The position numbers were made by a program, and so were the translations under genes. A stretch of DNA of 64,000 nt, from the NCBI GenBank assembly GCA_949283205.1, contig CASDSD010000027.1, positions 29,721 through 93,720 of the forward strand, given 5' to 3'. The stretch is from an uncultured Alistipes sp. GTDB taxonomy: Bacteria; Bacteroidota; Bacteroidia; Bacteroidales; Rikenellaceae. Under the pieces are notes generated by a model, which had not been told where the DNA came from, did not search any database, and saw only the letters and a list, made by a program, of their open reading frames with translations. Shown one piece after another: positions 27,242 to 35,600 of the stretch; the first letter of the stretch is position 1; each line of letters begins with the position of its first letter.

Positions 27242-28336
27242 TTACACGAAGGGATACTTGACCACTTCTGCCTTGATCAGGCGGTCGCGTATCACTACGG
27301 CGATTACGGTGCCTACGGCGGCATATTGGCTCTTGACATATCCCAGGCCGATCCCCGTATGTAGCATCGGCGACATCGTTCCCGACGTCACGTGGCCGAT
27401 CTCCTCGCCCTCGAGGTTGGCGATCTTGTAGCCGTGGCGGGGTACGCCGCGGTCGATCATCTTGAAGCCCACGAGTTTGCGGCTGACGCCCTCGGCCTTC
27501 TGGCGTGCCAGCAGGTCACGGTCGATGAAATCCTTGCCCTCGGTGAACTTGGTGACCCAGCCCAGACCCGCCTCGATGGGCGAGGTGGTGTCGTCGATGT
27601 CGTTGCCGTAGAGGGCAAAGCCCTTCTCGAGGCGGAGCGTGTCGCGCGCGCCGAGGCCTATGTTCTTGAGTCCGTACTCCTCGCCGGCTTTCCACAGCGC
27701 CTCCCAGATAGTGTCGGCGTCGCTGTTGTACATGTATATCTCGCAGCCGCCCGAGCCGGTGTATCCCGTCGCCGAGAGTATGGTGTCGCAGCCCGCTACG
27801 CGTGTCTGCTTGAAAGTGTAGTACTCCATATCCTCCACGGGTTCGTCGCAGAGCTTTTGCACGATCTTCATTGCGAGGGGCCCCTGCACCGCCAGCTGGG
27901 CGATGTTGTCCGAGGCGTTCTCGAGTTCGCGGCCCGGCTCCATGCCGAAGGCCCTGGCCTCGGCGCAGATGTGCTGCCAGTCCTTCTCGACGTTGGCGGC
28001 ATTGACGCACAACATGTACTTCTCGGGGCTGAACCGGTACACCAGCACGTCGTCGACGATGCCGCCGCGGCCGTTGGGCATGGTCGAATACTGCACCTTG
28101 CCGTCGTAGAGCTTCGCCACGTCGTTCGAGGTTATGTGCTGCAGCAGCGCCAGAGCCTTGTCGCCCTTGACCCATATCTCGCCCATGTGGCTCACGTCGA
28201 AGACGCCGGCCTTCTCGCGCACGGTCATGTGCTCGTCGTTTATGCCCGAGAACTCGATGGGCATGTTGTAACCCGCGAACTCGGCCATCCTGGCGCCGTT
28301 CGCGATGTGGTACTTGGTGAAAGCTGTGGTTTTCAT
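27242..28336 (-). CDS. gcvT: Aminomethyltransferase (glycine cleavage T protein)
   Basis: Transfers the methylene group from the aminomethyl-lipoyl H protein to tetrahydrofolate. It has 364 residues. Visible signatures are [15 protein letters not shown] near residues 45-59, the folate-site region QLAVQGP and [12 protein letters not shown] (about 180-195), and the C-terminal [12 protein letters not shown]. gcvH and gcvP are not in the window, so the system is dispersed. It lies 62 bp downstream of the GNAT-like gene with no promoter between them and may be read through from it. Confidence 0.95.
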   Translation of the reverse strand: MKTTAFTKYHIANGARMAEFAGYNMPIEFSGINDEHMTVREKAGVFDVSHMGEIWVKGDKALALLQHITSNDVAKLYDGKVQYSTMPNGRGGIVDDVLVYRFSPEKYMLCVNAANVEKDWQHICAEARAFGMEPGRELENASDNIAQLAVQGPLAMKIVQKLCDEPVEDMEYYTFKQTRVAGCDTILSATGYTGSGGCEIYMYNSDADTIWEALWKAGEEYGLKNIGLGARDTLRLEKGFALYGNDIDDTTSPIEAGLGWVTKFTEGKDFIDRDLLARQKAEGVSRKLVGFKMIDRGVPRHGYKIANLEGEEIGHVTSGTMSPMLHTGIGLGYVKSQYAAVGTVIAVVIRDRLIKAEVVKYPFV

Positions 28337-28398
28337 CTCTTGGTTCTATTGTCGTTATTGTTTCGGCGGTATGTTGCTACGCATGCGTCCGGCTGTCG

Positions 28399-29610
28399 TT
28401 ACTTCTCGTTTCGTTTGATGCCGAGGCGGGGGCAGCGCGTGAACTCCTTCGTGCGGTCGAACAGGTAGCGGTAGGTGGTGTGCATCTTGTGTCGCGTGGC
28501 GCAGACGTAGGTCTGGATCATGCGGTTCATCACGGGGTTGAAGTCGCCGATCCATGCGAACTCGACCGTCTTGTAACGGTTGCGGTCGGTACGTATGTAT
28601 GATTCGTAGATGTACTGTATCATGCCCGACTCGACGCCCTTGCCCTGGAACTCGGGCGTCACGGCGAAGATGATGCCGAAGATGCGGTCGCACTTCTTGC
28701 GCACCTTGAGGTCCCACATCAGGCGTATCTTGTTCCACAGGTTGAGCTTGCCGTTGAACTTGCCGATGAGGCGGTTCAGGTCGGGAACCATGATGAAGAA
28801 GCCGATGGGCTCGTTGTTGAAGTAGGCGAAGAAGATGATGTTGGGGTCGACGATGGGCCGCAGCATCTTCATTATGTTCTGCGCCTCCTCCTTGGGCATA
28901 GGCTGCACGCCCGTGAAGAGCGACCACGCCTTGTTGTATATGATGCGGAAATTCTCGGCCACGCTCTCAAGGTCCTTGATGTTGATGTGTGCGAAGCTGT
29001 AGCCAGGGGTCGACATCACGCGCTTGGCGCGCTCGTGCACCAGCTGGTTGATGTCGTCGTCATAGATGCGCCAGACGTAGGTGTTCTGGTTGAAGTAGTT
29101 CTGGAATCCGTAGTTCTCGAAGAGCTCCTTGTAGTATGGCGGGTTGTAGGGGTTGGCGTAGAGGGGCTGGAACTCGTATCCCTCGACCAGAAGGCCCCAC
29201 CACGAGTCGCGCGGGCCGAAGTTCACGGGGCCGTCCATGGCCTCCATGCCGCGGCTTACGAGCCACAGGCGCGCCGCATCGAAGAGCTGGTTTGCCAGCT
29301 CCTGGTCGTTTATCGCCTCGAAGAAGCCGCAGCCGCCCGTGGGCTGCTCGTACGAGTAGGCGTGCTCGTTGTCATAGAAGGCGGCTATACGTCCCACCAC
29401 CTCGCCGTTGCGGTCGTATGCTATCCAGCGGATGGCCTCGCCGTCGTTGTAGAGTTTGTTCTTCGACTTGTCGAAGACGCCGATTATGTCGTCATCGAGA
29501 GGGCATACCCAGTAGGGGTTGCCCTTGTAGAGCCGTTTGGGCAGGTCGATGAATTCGCGCTCGAGTTGCTTGTCGGTAACCTCGCGCAGAGTGTACTTCG
29601 TATTGCTCAT
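28399..29610 (-). CDS. GNAT-fold protein of unknown substrate
   Basis: A 403-residue cytosolic protein with two regions that look like N-acetyltransferase folds. The second carries the acyl-CoA pyrophosphate-binding pattern TPEFQGKGVESGMI (Q-x-x-G-x-G, about 325-338). I recognise it only as a widely distributed Bacteroidetes hypothetical type, not as a named enzyme. The longer frame upstream (to 30768) runs antisense through ruvC and is rejected; ATG 29610 is supported by a -7 box 37 nt upstream. gcvT follows in the same direction. Confidence 0.65.
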   Translation of the reverse strand: MSNTKYTLREVTDKQLEREFIDLPKRLYKGNPYWVCPLDDDIIGVFDKSKNKLYNDGEAIRWIAYDRNGEVVGRIAAFYDNEHAYSYEQPTGGCGFFEAINDQELANQLFDAARLWLVSRGMEAMDGPVNFGPRDSWWGLLVEGYEFQPLYANPYNPPYYKELFENYGFQNYFNQNTYVWRIYDDDINQLVHERAKRVMSTPGYSFAHINIKDLESVAENFRIIYNKAWSLFTGVQPMPKEEAQNIMKMLRPIVDPNIIFFAYFNNEPIGFFIMVPDLNRLIGKFNGKLNLWNKIRLMWDLKVRKKCDRIFGIIFAVTPEFQGKGVESGMIQYIYESYIRTDRNRYKTVEFAWIGDFNPVMNRMIQTYVCATRHKMHTTYRYLFDRTKEFTRCPRLGIKRNEK

Positions 29611-29646
29611 ATCGTATGATTTTTGTATTCGGGATGTTTGATCTTT

Positions 29647-29654
29647 CAAAAATA
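29647..29654 (-). promoter_or_regulatory. -7 box for the GNAT-like gene
   Basis: CAAAAATA on plus reads TATTTTTG on minus, 37 nt before the start at 29610. Confidence 0.65.
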
Positions 29655-29751
29655 CTAATTTTTGGTTAAATAGCTTTCCCGTAGACACATTTTTTCTCTC
29701 CCGGCGGTCGCCGGTCATGGCGGCCGTGCCGGAGGGGCAGGGTGTGGGAAT

Positions 29752-29788
29752 AAAAACGGGACGGACGCCGTCTTGCGGTTCCGTCCCG
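29752..29788 (-). terminator. Terminator of ruvC
   Basis: Stem CGGGACGGA (29757-29765) with TCCGTCCCG (29780-29788) and an extended inner stem. On the minus strand it is followed by a U-run (AAAAA at 29752-29756). Confidence 0.8.
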
Positions 29789-29882
29789 ATGCCCTGGATA
29801 TTGTCTGCGTACTGTCCCGATGCCCCTTCGTGACGGATCTCATGCGTCACGGTCCGGTTTCCGCCTGCGGGTTCCCCGGCGG

Positions 29883-30494
29883 TTATTTTGCCTCGCGCTC
29901 GGGGTGGCTGCGGATGAAGGCCTCCCACGACGAGGAGCCCTTTACGGCCTTCTTGCGGCCGCCGAGCCCCTTGACCCGCTCCTCGCCCATGGCGCGGGCT
30001 ATGGGCGACGCCGTGGCATAGTAGTGGCACAGGGCTACGGCCATGCCGTCGGTGGCGTCGAGACGCCGCGGCATGTAGTCTATGCGGAGCGTATGGCGCA
30101 CGATTGCCGCCACCTGCTCCTTCGAGGCGGCGCCGCGTCCCGTTATGGCCTGCTTGATACGCGTGGGAGCATACTCGAACACTTCGCGGCCGCGGCTCAG
30201 CGCCGCCGCCATGGCGACCCCCTGCGCGCGCCCCAATTTGAGCATGCTCTGTACGTTGGCACCGAAGAAGGGCGACTCGAGCGCCACCTCGCGCGGCGCG
30301 TACTGCTCGATGAGGGCTCCGACGCGCTCGAAGATATACCGCAGCTTGTCGTACGGGTCTGCCATGCGGTGCATGTCGATGTCGCCCATGACTACCGAGC
30401 ACACCGTATGCCCCTCGACCTCGATCACGCCGTAACCCATATAGTTGGTGCCGGGGTCGATGCCCATGATGCGGTATGTAGTGTCGTTTCCCAT
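29883..30494 (-). CDS. ruvC: Crossover junction endodeoxyribonuclease RuvC
   Basis: Holliday-junction resolvase acting with RuvAB. It has 203 residues; the core is normal and the C-terminus has a basic extension of about 25 residues. The metal-binding acidic residues are recognisable: GIDPGTNYMGYG (D near 14), ALESPFFG (E about 73) and the C-terminal DATDGMAVALCHY pair (about 144-147). A -7 box lies 23 nt upstream. The gene overlaps a long spurious antisense frame. Confidence 0.95.
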   Translation of the reverse strand: MGNDTTYRIMGIDPGTNYMGYGVIEVEGHTVCSVVMGDIDMHRMADPYDKLRYIFERVGALIEQYAPREVALESPFFGANVQSMLKLGRAQGVAMAAALSRGREVFEYAPTRIKQAITGRGAASKEQVAAIVRHTLRIDYMPRRLDATDGMAVALCHYYATASPIARAMGEERVKGLGGRKKAVKGSSSWEAFIRSHPEREAK

Positions 30495-30516
30495 TGTGAC
30501 GGATGGTTGTCAGGTG

Positions 30517-30524
30517 CAAAAATA
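30517..30524 (-). promoter_or_regulatory. -7 box for ruvC
   Basis: CAAAAATA on plus reads TATTTTTG on minus, 23 nt before the ruvC start. Confidence 0.65.
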
Positions 30525-30537
30525 ACCATTTTCCCGT

Positions 30538-30571
30538 AAAAAAAACGACAACACGCCGCAGGGACGTGCTG
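30538..30571 (-). terminator. Terminator of the lpxD-TlpA-TlpA cluster
   Basis: On the minus strand CAGCACG and CGTGTTG pair around a 9-nt loop, followed by UCGUUUUUUUU. It lies 28 nt past the stop of the second TlpA gene. Confidence 0.65.
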
Positions 30572-30599
30572 CCGTCGGTCGTGATTGCCGTTCCAGTCT

Positions 30600-31679
30600 T
30601 TAGTCGAGCAGCTCGGCGATCTTCCGCTGCAGGGCGTCGCCCCGCAGCGCATAGGCCACGATCTTGCCCGTCGAACACTCCACGAGGAAGTTGCCCGGAA
30701 TGCTGTTTACGACATAGTCGTGGCGGGCCTGGTTGTCCCAGCCGTTGAGGTCGCTGACATGTATCCATCCCATGTCCTTCTCCCTGACGGCATCGAGCCA
30801 GGCATTGCGGTCGTTGTCGAACGATACGCCGTAGATCTCGAATCCCTTATTGTGGTACGCGGCGTATGTCTGCGTGAGGTATGGCACCTCGTTCATGCAG
30901 GGGCCGCACCACGATGCCCAGAAGTCGATGAGTACATACCTGTTGCCTTCGGTCTCGACAACGCTGCGGAGCGTCACCTCCCTGCCGTCGGCATCCTTCT
31001 GCACGATATCGACATATGGCTGTCCGGGCATGGTCCTGAGTTTCGCTTCGGCCTGCCTGCATGCCTCGGCAAAGCGGGGCTGCACCTCGGCGGGGAACAT
31101 GGCCACGGCGTCGAGCAACTCCTGCGGGCGGAAATCGCGCTGCATGTATTGCAGGAGCCACGGCCCGTAGGGGTTGCCGGCATTGTCTGCCACCGACCGT
31201 TTCACGCCGACCATGAACCGCTCCCGCACGGCCTCCATATCGGAGCGTCTGCCTTGCCTTATCAGGGCGCTCGACTCTCTGAGCATTTCGCTCAGCCTGT
31301 AGTCGAATGCCGTCATGGTGTCGTTCAGGGGTGTCCCTATCGCACGGATGGTATCGTTCTCGCCGGTGACGGTTATGCGGCCCGGTTCGAGGAAGACGGG
31401 GAGCGTGACACTCCGTATGCCGCTCGCCTCGTCGAGGTCGGGCGTGACGAACGTAAGGTATGCCATATGCGGTTCCCCGATGCTGCCCTTGAACATGAAT
31501 GACTTGTCCTTTACGGCCACCGAGTCGATGGTGTTGTACCCGCTCTCGGGCGGAGTCTTGAGCGTCACGTAGCTCATCTCCCCGAAGGCGTCGCCGCTGC
31601 CCTCTATCGAGAACCTCTTTCCAGCAGAACATCCTGCCGCGGCGGCTGCCGCGAGCAGGATGACAAATATCTTTTTCAT
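30600..31679 (-). CDS. TlpA-like thioredoxin-fold lipoprotein, downstream paralog
   Basis: A 359-residue lipoprotein (lipobox AAAGC, Cys about 17). The N-terminal 200 residues form a DUF4369-like region. The C-terminal TlpA domain has active site SWCGPC and the cis-Pro motif NSIPGNF. It ends GDALQRKIAELLD. The gene just upstream encodes a close paralog, with the last 110 residues roughly three-quarters identical and the N-terminal halves much more diverged. The start at 31679 opens a clean lipoprotein signal; the frame can be extended by 4 residues. The likely role is periplasmic disulfide reduction. Confidence 0.88.
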   Translation of the reverse strand: MKKIFVILLAAAAAAGCSAGKRFSIEGSGDAFGEMSYVTLKTPPESGYNTIDSVAVKDKSFMFKGSIGEPHMAYLTFVTPDLDEASGIRSVTLPVFLEPGRITVTGENDTIRAIGTPLNDTMTAFDYRLSEMLRESSALIRQGRRSDMEAVRERFMVGVKRSVADNAGNPYGPWLLQYMQRDFRPQELLDAVAMFPAEVQPRFAEACRQAEAKLRTMPGQPYVDIVQKDADGREVTLRSVVETEGNRYVLIDFWASWCGPCMNEVPYLTQTYAAYHNKGFEIYGVSFDNDRNAWLDAVREKDMGWIHVSDLNGWDNQARHDYVVNSIPGNFLVECSTGKIVAYALRGDALQRKIAELLD

Positions 31680-31735
31680 TTTGGCAAACAATGTTATTCG
31701 GTCTGCGGATCAGTGCCCGGACCGGGTGCATTGGA

Positions 31736-32824
31736 TTAGTCGAGCAGCTCGGCGATCTTCTCCTGCAGGGCCTCGCCGCGGAGGTTCGTTGCCACGATCT
31801 TGCCCGTAGCGCAGTCAATGAGGAAGTTCGACGGGATGCCGTTCACGGCGTAGTCGTGGCGGGCCTGGTTCTCCCAGCCGTTGACATCGCTCACGTGTAC
31901 CCAGTTCATCTTCTTGCCCTCGACGGCCTTGAGCCATGCGTCGCGGTCGTTGTCGAACGATACGCCGTAGATCTCGAAGCCCTTCTTGTGGTATTTGCCA
32001 TAGGTCTCCACGAGGAAGGGAACCTCACCCATGCAGGGGCCGCACCACGATGCCCAGAAGTCGATGAGCACGTACTTGTTGCCCTCGGTCTCGATAACGC
32101 TCTTGAGCGTCACCTCCTTGCCGTCGGCATCCTTCTGCACGATGTCGATATAGGGCTGCCCGGGCTGCGTCTTGAGGGCGTTCTCGGCCTGCGTCTTGAT
32201 GGTCGCCAACTGCTCCTGCAGCTCGGCGGGGAACTTGGCCACGGCATCGATTATCTCCTGCGGCTCGAGGTTGTAGTTCATCTGCTGGAGCATCAATACG
32301 CCGAAGAGGTTGTCGGTGTTGGCCTCCATGGTCTCCTTCATCATGGTGTTGAACTGATTCTGAATCTCGTTCATCTTCTGCTCGTCACCGCTCTGTGCCG
32401 CCGTCTGGAACTGATTCGACAGGTCGGTCATCTTGGTGTCGAACTCGGCCTGCTTGTCGTTCAGGGGCGTGCCCTTGGCCACGAAGGCGGTGTTCTCCGT
32501 CTTGCCTACGGTGATGTTGCCTGCCTCGAGGAATACGGGGATCTGGAACATCATGGGTGCCGCCTGCGTGGGATCGGCAGGAGCCTCGGCGCCGAAGAAG
32601 AGGTAGGCCATTGCGGGAGCCTCGGGGGCCTCACCTTTGATTGCGAACGATTTGTCGACAACGGCCACCGAGTCGAGCGTGTTGCGCTCGCCGTTCTCTA
32701 TGGTCTGCAGCAGCACGTAGCTCATCTCTGCGAGGGCATCGTCACTGCCCTTGATGGTGTACTTGTTCGAGGTGCATCCTGCAACTGCGGCTGCCGCAAG
32801 CAGGAGTGTGAAAATCTTTTTCAT
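31736..32824 (-). CDS. TlpA-like thioredoxin-fold lipoprotein, upstream paralog
   Basis: A 362-residue lipoprotein (lipobox VAGC, Cys about 16). The N-terminal DUF4369-like region contains a Gln-rich, probably helical segment (about 130-180). The C-terminal TlpA domain has SWCGPC and the cis-Pro motif NGIPSNF and ends GEALQEKIAELLD. It lies 46 bp after lpxD and 56 bp before its paralog, all on the minus strand, with no promoter visible between them, so a three-gene transcript is likely. Confidence 0.88.
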   Translation of the reverse strand: MKKIFTLLLAAAAVAGCTSNKYTIKGSDDALAEMSYVLLQTIENGERNTLDSVAVVDKSFAIKGEAPEAPAMAYLFFGAEAPADPTQAAPMMFQIPVFLEAGNITVGKTENTAFVAKGTPLNDKQAEFDTKMTDLSNQFQTAAQSGDEQKMNEIQNQFNTMMKETMEANTDNLFGVLMLQQMNYNLEPQEIIDAVAKFPAELQEQLATIKTQAENALKTQPGQPYIDIVQKDADGKEVTLKSVIETEGNKYVLIDFWASWCGPCMGEVPFLVETYGKYHKKGFEIYGVSFDNDRDAWLKAVEGKKMNWVHVSDVNGWENQARHDYAVNGIPSNFLIDCATGKIVATNLRGEALQEKIAELLD

Positions 32825-32870
32825 GTTTTTCGAGAAAATTATAATTGTATTGTCTTTTCCGGCAGGAAAT

Positions 32871-33905
32871 TTATTGGTCTCTCTCCGCCTTTACCGCCTT
32901 CTCCAGTTCATCCACACGCTTGACCAGATCGGGCAGGTTCTTGAAGACGGCGAACGAACGGTGGTACTGCATGCCCGGCAGGGCGGGGTAGCCGAAACGT
33001 ATCTCGCCGTCAGGGACATCCTTGTCGAGACCCGTCTTCGAGCCGATCTTCACGCGGTCGCCTATGGTCACGTGGTCGGCGATGCCCACCTGGCCCGCGA
33101 GGAAGCAGTTGCGGCCGATCTTCGAGGTGCCGGCAATGCCCATCTGCGCCGACGAGACGGTGTTCTCGCCGATCTCGACGTTGTGTCCCACCTGTATGAG
33201 GTTGTCGAGCTTCACGCCGCGGCGGATTATGGTCGAGTCGGTCTTGGCGCGGTCGATGCAGGTGTTGGCGCCGATCTCGACGTCATCCTCGATGACGACG
33301 TTGCCCACCTGCGGGATCTTGTCGAAGCCACCCTCGGCATTGGGCATGAAGCCGAAGCCGTCGGCACCGATGACGGCGCCCGCATGTATTATGCAGCGGC
33401 AGCCGATGCGGCACCCTTCGTATATCTTCACCCCGGCATAAAGCGTGGTGGCGTCGCCTATCTTCACGCCGTCGCCCACATAGCACTGGGGATATATGGC
33501 GCAGCCGTCACCTATGACGGCACCGGCCTCGATGACGGCGAAGTCCCCAACGTAACAATCCTTGCCGACGGTGGCCTCGGGCGATATCGACGCGCGGGGC
33601 GAGATGCCCTTCTTGCGGGGCTTGGCGGCGTTGTACATCTCGAGCAGGCGCAGCACGGCCACACCCACGTCGGGAACCTTGATAAGTGTGGCGGCGACGG
33701 GAGCCTTCGGCTCGAATGTGTCGCTCACCAGCACGATCGAGGCGCCGGTGGTATAGATGAAGGGTTCGTATTTGGGATTCGTGAGGTAGGTGAGCGCTCC
33801 GGCGTCTCCCCCCTCTATCGACGAGACGGTGTGTACGGCGGTCTTGGCGTCGCCCTCGATGCGGCCTCCGACGAGGCCGGCGATCATCTCTGCGGTAAAT
33901 TCCAT
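32871..33905 (-). CDS. lpxD: UDP-3-O-acylglucosamine N-acyltransferase LpxD
   Basis: Third step of lipid A synthesis: N-acylation of UDP-3-O-acyl-glucosamine with an acyl-ACP donor. The 344-residue protein has the N-terminal uridine-binding domain (about 1-100) and a left-handed beta-helix of hexapeptide repeats (about 105-280), including the catalytic-histidine region QVGHNVEIG. The C-terminal helix ([12 protein letters not shown]) is typical. The start at 33905 is preferred over 34007 because it begins with the conserved domain and lies after the -7 box at 34005-34012. Confidence 0.95.
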   Translation of the reverse strand: MEFTAEMIAGLVGGRIEGDAKTAVHTVSSIEGGDAGALTYLTNPKYEPFIYTTGASIVLVSDTFEPKAPVAATLIKVPDVGVAVLRLLEMYNAAKPRKKGISPRASISPEATVGKDCYVGDFAVIEAGAVIGDGCAIYPQCYVGDGVKIGDATTLYAGVKIYEGCRIGCRCIIHAGAVIGADGFGFMPNAEGGFDKIPQVGNVVIEDDVEIGANTCIDRAKTDSTIIRRGVKLDNLIQVGHNVEIGENTVSSAQMGIAGTSKIGRNCFLAGQVGIADHVTIGDRVKIGSKTGLDKDVPDGEIRFGYPALPGMQYHRSFAVFKNLPDLVKRVDELEKAVKAERDQ

Positions 33906-34004
33906 GATTGTCGGAATATGTTGTTTATTGTTCGTTTGCGGTAGTCGTCGCTCTCGCTCCGTTGCGTTGTCGGGCGCCGTCGGGGCATGCCCGTGACGAT
34001 TCGG

Positions 34005-34012
34005 CAAATATA
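34005..34012 (-). promoter_or_regulatory. -7 box for lpxD
   Basis: CAAATATA on plus reads TATATTTG on minus. It is 100 nt upstream of the lpxD start, leaving an untranslated leader of about 90 nt. Confidence 0.6.
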
Positions 34013-34095
34013 GCCATTATACTTATATTGTGCAACACAAAAAGTTGCAAGAGGGTCCGTCATGCCCTGTTGTGCCATGACGCGGCCGAAGCCGG

Positions 34096-34569
34096 CTATT
34101 TGGAGAGATATTTCCTTATGTCGATACCCTCGGGTACCATGTCGCTCACGTCGCGGCCGAAGGCGAGCAGCTCGCGCACCGTCGACGAGGCTATGTCCGT
34201 AAGGTCGGGCGGCGTGAAGAGTACCACGGTGGTGATCTCGGGGAAGATGCGCCGGTTGATCTGCGCCATGGTCCGCTCGTACTCGAAGTCGACCGTATTG
34301 CGCACGCCGCGTACGATTGCGGCGGCACCGTGCTCCCGGGCGAGTTCCCCGGTGAGGGTGTCGTAGGTGACGCACTCGACGCGCGGCTCGCCGGCGTAGA
34401 GATCCTTTATAAGTTGCAGGCGGCTCTCGGGCGAGAGAAGCGTGTGTTTGTTGCAGTTGTCGCCTATGGCGATTACCAGGTGGTCGAAGAACCCGAGAGC
34501 CTCCGTCACCACCGCTTCGTGGCCGCGGGTGAAGGGGTCGAATGTCCCGGGAAAGATTGCTGTCTTCAT
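34096..34569 (-). CDS. coaD: Phosphopantetheine adenylyltransferase
   Basis: Penultimate step of CoA synthesis: 4'-phosphopantetheine + ATP to dephospho-CoA + PPi. It has 157 residues from the chosen ATG; a second ATG two codons earlier (34575) is equally possible. The nucleotidyltransferase signature is GTFDPFTRGHEAV (TxGH at about 15-18, with Arg where Ile/Leu is common), and the C-terminal motif ISSTVR-like reads ASSTVRELL. The long upstream frame to 35097 is antisense to the neighbouring gene and is rejected. A -7 box at 34612-34619 fixes the start region. Confidence 0.95.
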   Translation of the reverse strand: MKTAIFPGTFDPFTRGHEAVVTEALGFFDHLVIAIGDNCNKHTLLSPESRLQLIKDLYAGEPRVECVTYDTLTGELAREHGAAAIVRGVRNTVDFEYERTMAQINRRIFPEITTVVLFTPPDLTDIASSTVRELLAFGRDVSDMVPEGIDIRKYLSK

Positions 34570-34611
34570 TGTCATGGGGTTGGCTGGCGCACGGCGTGCG
34601 CTGTTCGGTGG

Positions 34612-34619
34612 CAAAGGTA
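34612..34619 (-). promoter_or_regulatory. -7 box for coaD
   Basis: CAAAGGTA on plus reads TACCTTTG on minus, 37-43 nt before the two candidate coaD starts. Confidence 0.65.
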
Positions 34620-34673
34620 TAAAATTCTTCGATGTGGAGCGCCTGTCTGCAGAAATAGTTGCAGTACGGTGCC

Positions 34674-35453
34674 TTAGAGTGTTGTCTTTTCGATCTGCAG
34701 GGCTATCCTTTCGGCTATGATCGCCATGTACGGCTTGCGGCCTATGCGTCCCATTGCGGTGATGCCGCGATGGTCGGCCGTGAATACCTCGTCTGCCGTG
34801 CCGAGGTCGTCGGTGGATATCGGACGCTCGGCAAAGGAGAGTCCTGCATCGCGTGCCGCCGCACGTACCAGACGCCGTTCGACGGACTCTTCGGCCGCAG
34901 CGACGGGGGGTGTCGTGACGGTATATCCGCGTACGGCGAAGAGGGGCTGCGCCGATTCCGATATGACGGCTCCCGCCGCATCGGTCATGATGGCGGTATG
35001 GGCGCCGCGGGCACGGGCTGCGACGTCGGTCAGAAGCCGCGTGTGTTCGGCGGCGGATGTGGGCAGCGACGGCAGCGGCGGCACGATACGCAGGCATACG
35101 GCATCGGGACGCAGACTGCGCAGGACGTAGCCGGCGTATATCGAGGGTTCGTCACAAGCCATCTCTATGGTGCCCGAGGGGTAGACGCGCGCGATGACGC
35201 GCACCGAGACGCGCGAGGGCAGGCGGCAGGCCTCCGCCAGCTCTCCGATGCTCCGCTGCAGGCCGTCGGCCGTGATCCGCAGGTCGAGCCCGAAGAGTGT
35301 CCGCGCCGCCGAGCGCAGCAGCGCCGCGTGTGCGGCCGTGTGGCGCGCCGCGCCGCCGAGCGTGTGTATGTTCTGGAAGAGATATACCCCCTCCGAGAAG
35401 CTGCCGGCGGTCAATTCTCCGTCGCGTGATATGTATCGGCCTTGTGCGTCCAT
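34674..35453 (-). CDS. Class-IV aminotransferase-fold protein lacking the PLP lysine
   Basis: A 259-residue protein whose layout follows class-IV PLP enzymes (BCAT/ADCL/DAAT): an N-terminal FQNIHTLGG segment, the middle TAIMTDAAGAVISESAQPLF (compare the VxExxxxNxF motif) and the C-terminal EVFTADHRGITAMG. The lysine that should bind PLP is replaced; the equivalent stretch AAEHTRLLTDVAARA (134-148) has no lysine, and the only lysines in the protein are K240 and K256. The phosphate-binding GITR-type motif is also absent (PPVAAAEES). I infer a non-catalytic or repurposed member. It lies 147 bp downstream of holA. Confidence 0.6.
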   Translation of the reverse strand: MDAQGRYISRDGELTAGSFSEGVYLFQNIHTLGGAARHTAAHAALLRSAARTLFGLDLRITADGLQRSIGELAEACRLPSRVSVRVIARVYPSGTIEMACDEPSIYAGYVLRSLRPDAVCLRIVPPLPSLPTSAAEHTRLLTDVAARARGAHTAIMTDAAGAVISESAQPLFAVRGYTVTTPPVAAAEESVERRLVRAAARDAGLSFAERPISTDDLGTADEVFTADHRGITAMGRIGRKPYMAIIAERIALQIEKTTL

Positions 35454-35600
35454 CTTTTCCTGGTGGGGGCGCCCGGTTATATTTTAATTATGTTATTATC
35501 CTGCCGACGCCTCTTTTATATATTCTCCAGCCGACGTTCCGTGGCGGAAATGCAGGGGTGCTGCCCGCAGGCTCGATTTGCCGCCGGCGGCACCCCCCCC

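Noticed and set aside
29611-30768. A 386-residue N-terminal extension of the GNAT-like protein.
   Set aside because: It runs through ruvC in another frame, through the ruvC terminator, and past the -7 box at 29647; the conserved product begins at 29610.
34570-35097. An N-terminal extension of coaD.
   Set aside because: It overlaps the class-IV aminotransferase-fold gene in another frame and lies upstream of the coaD -7 box.
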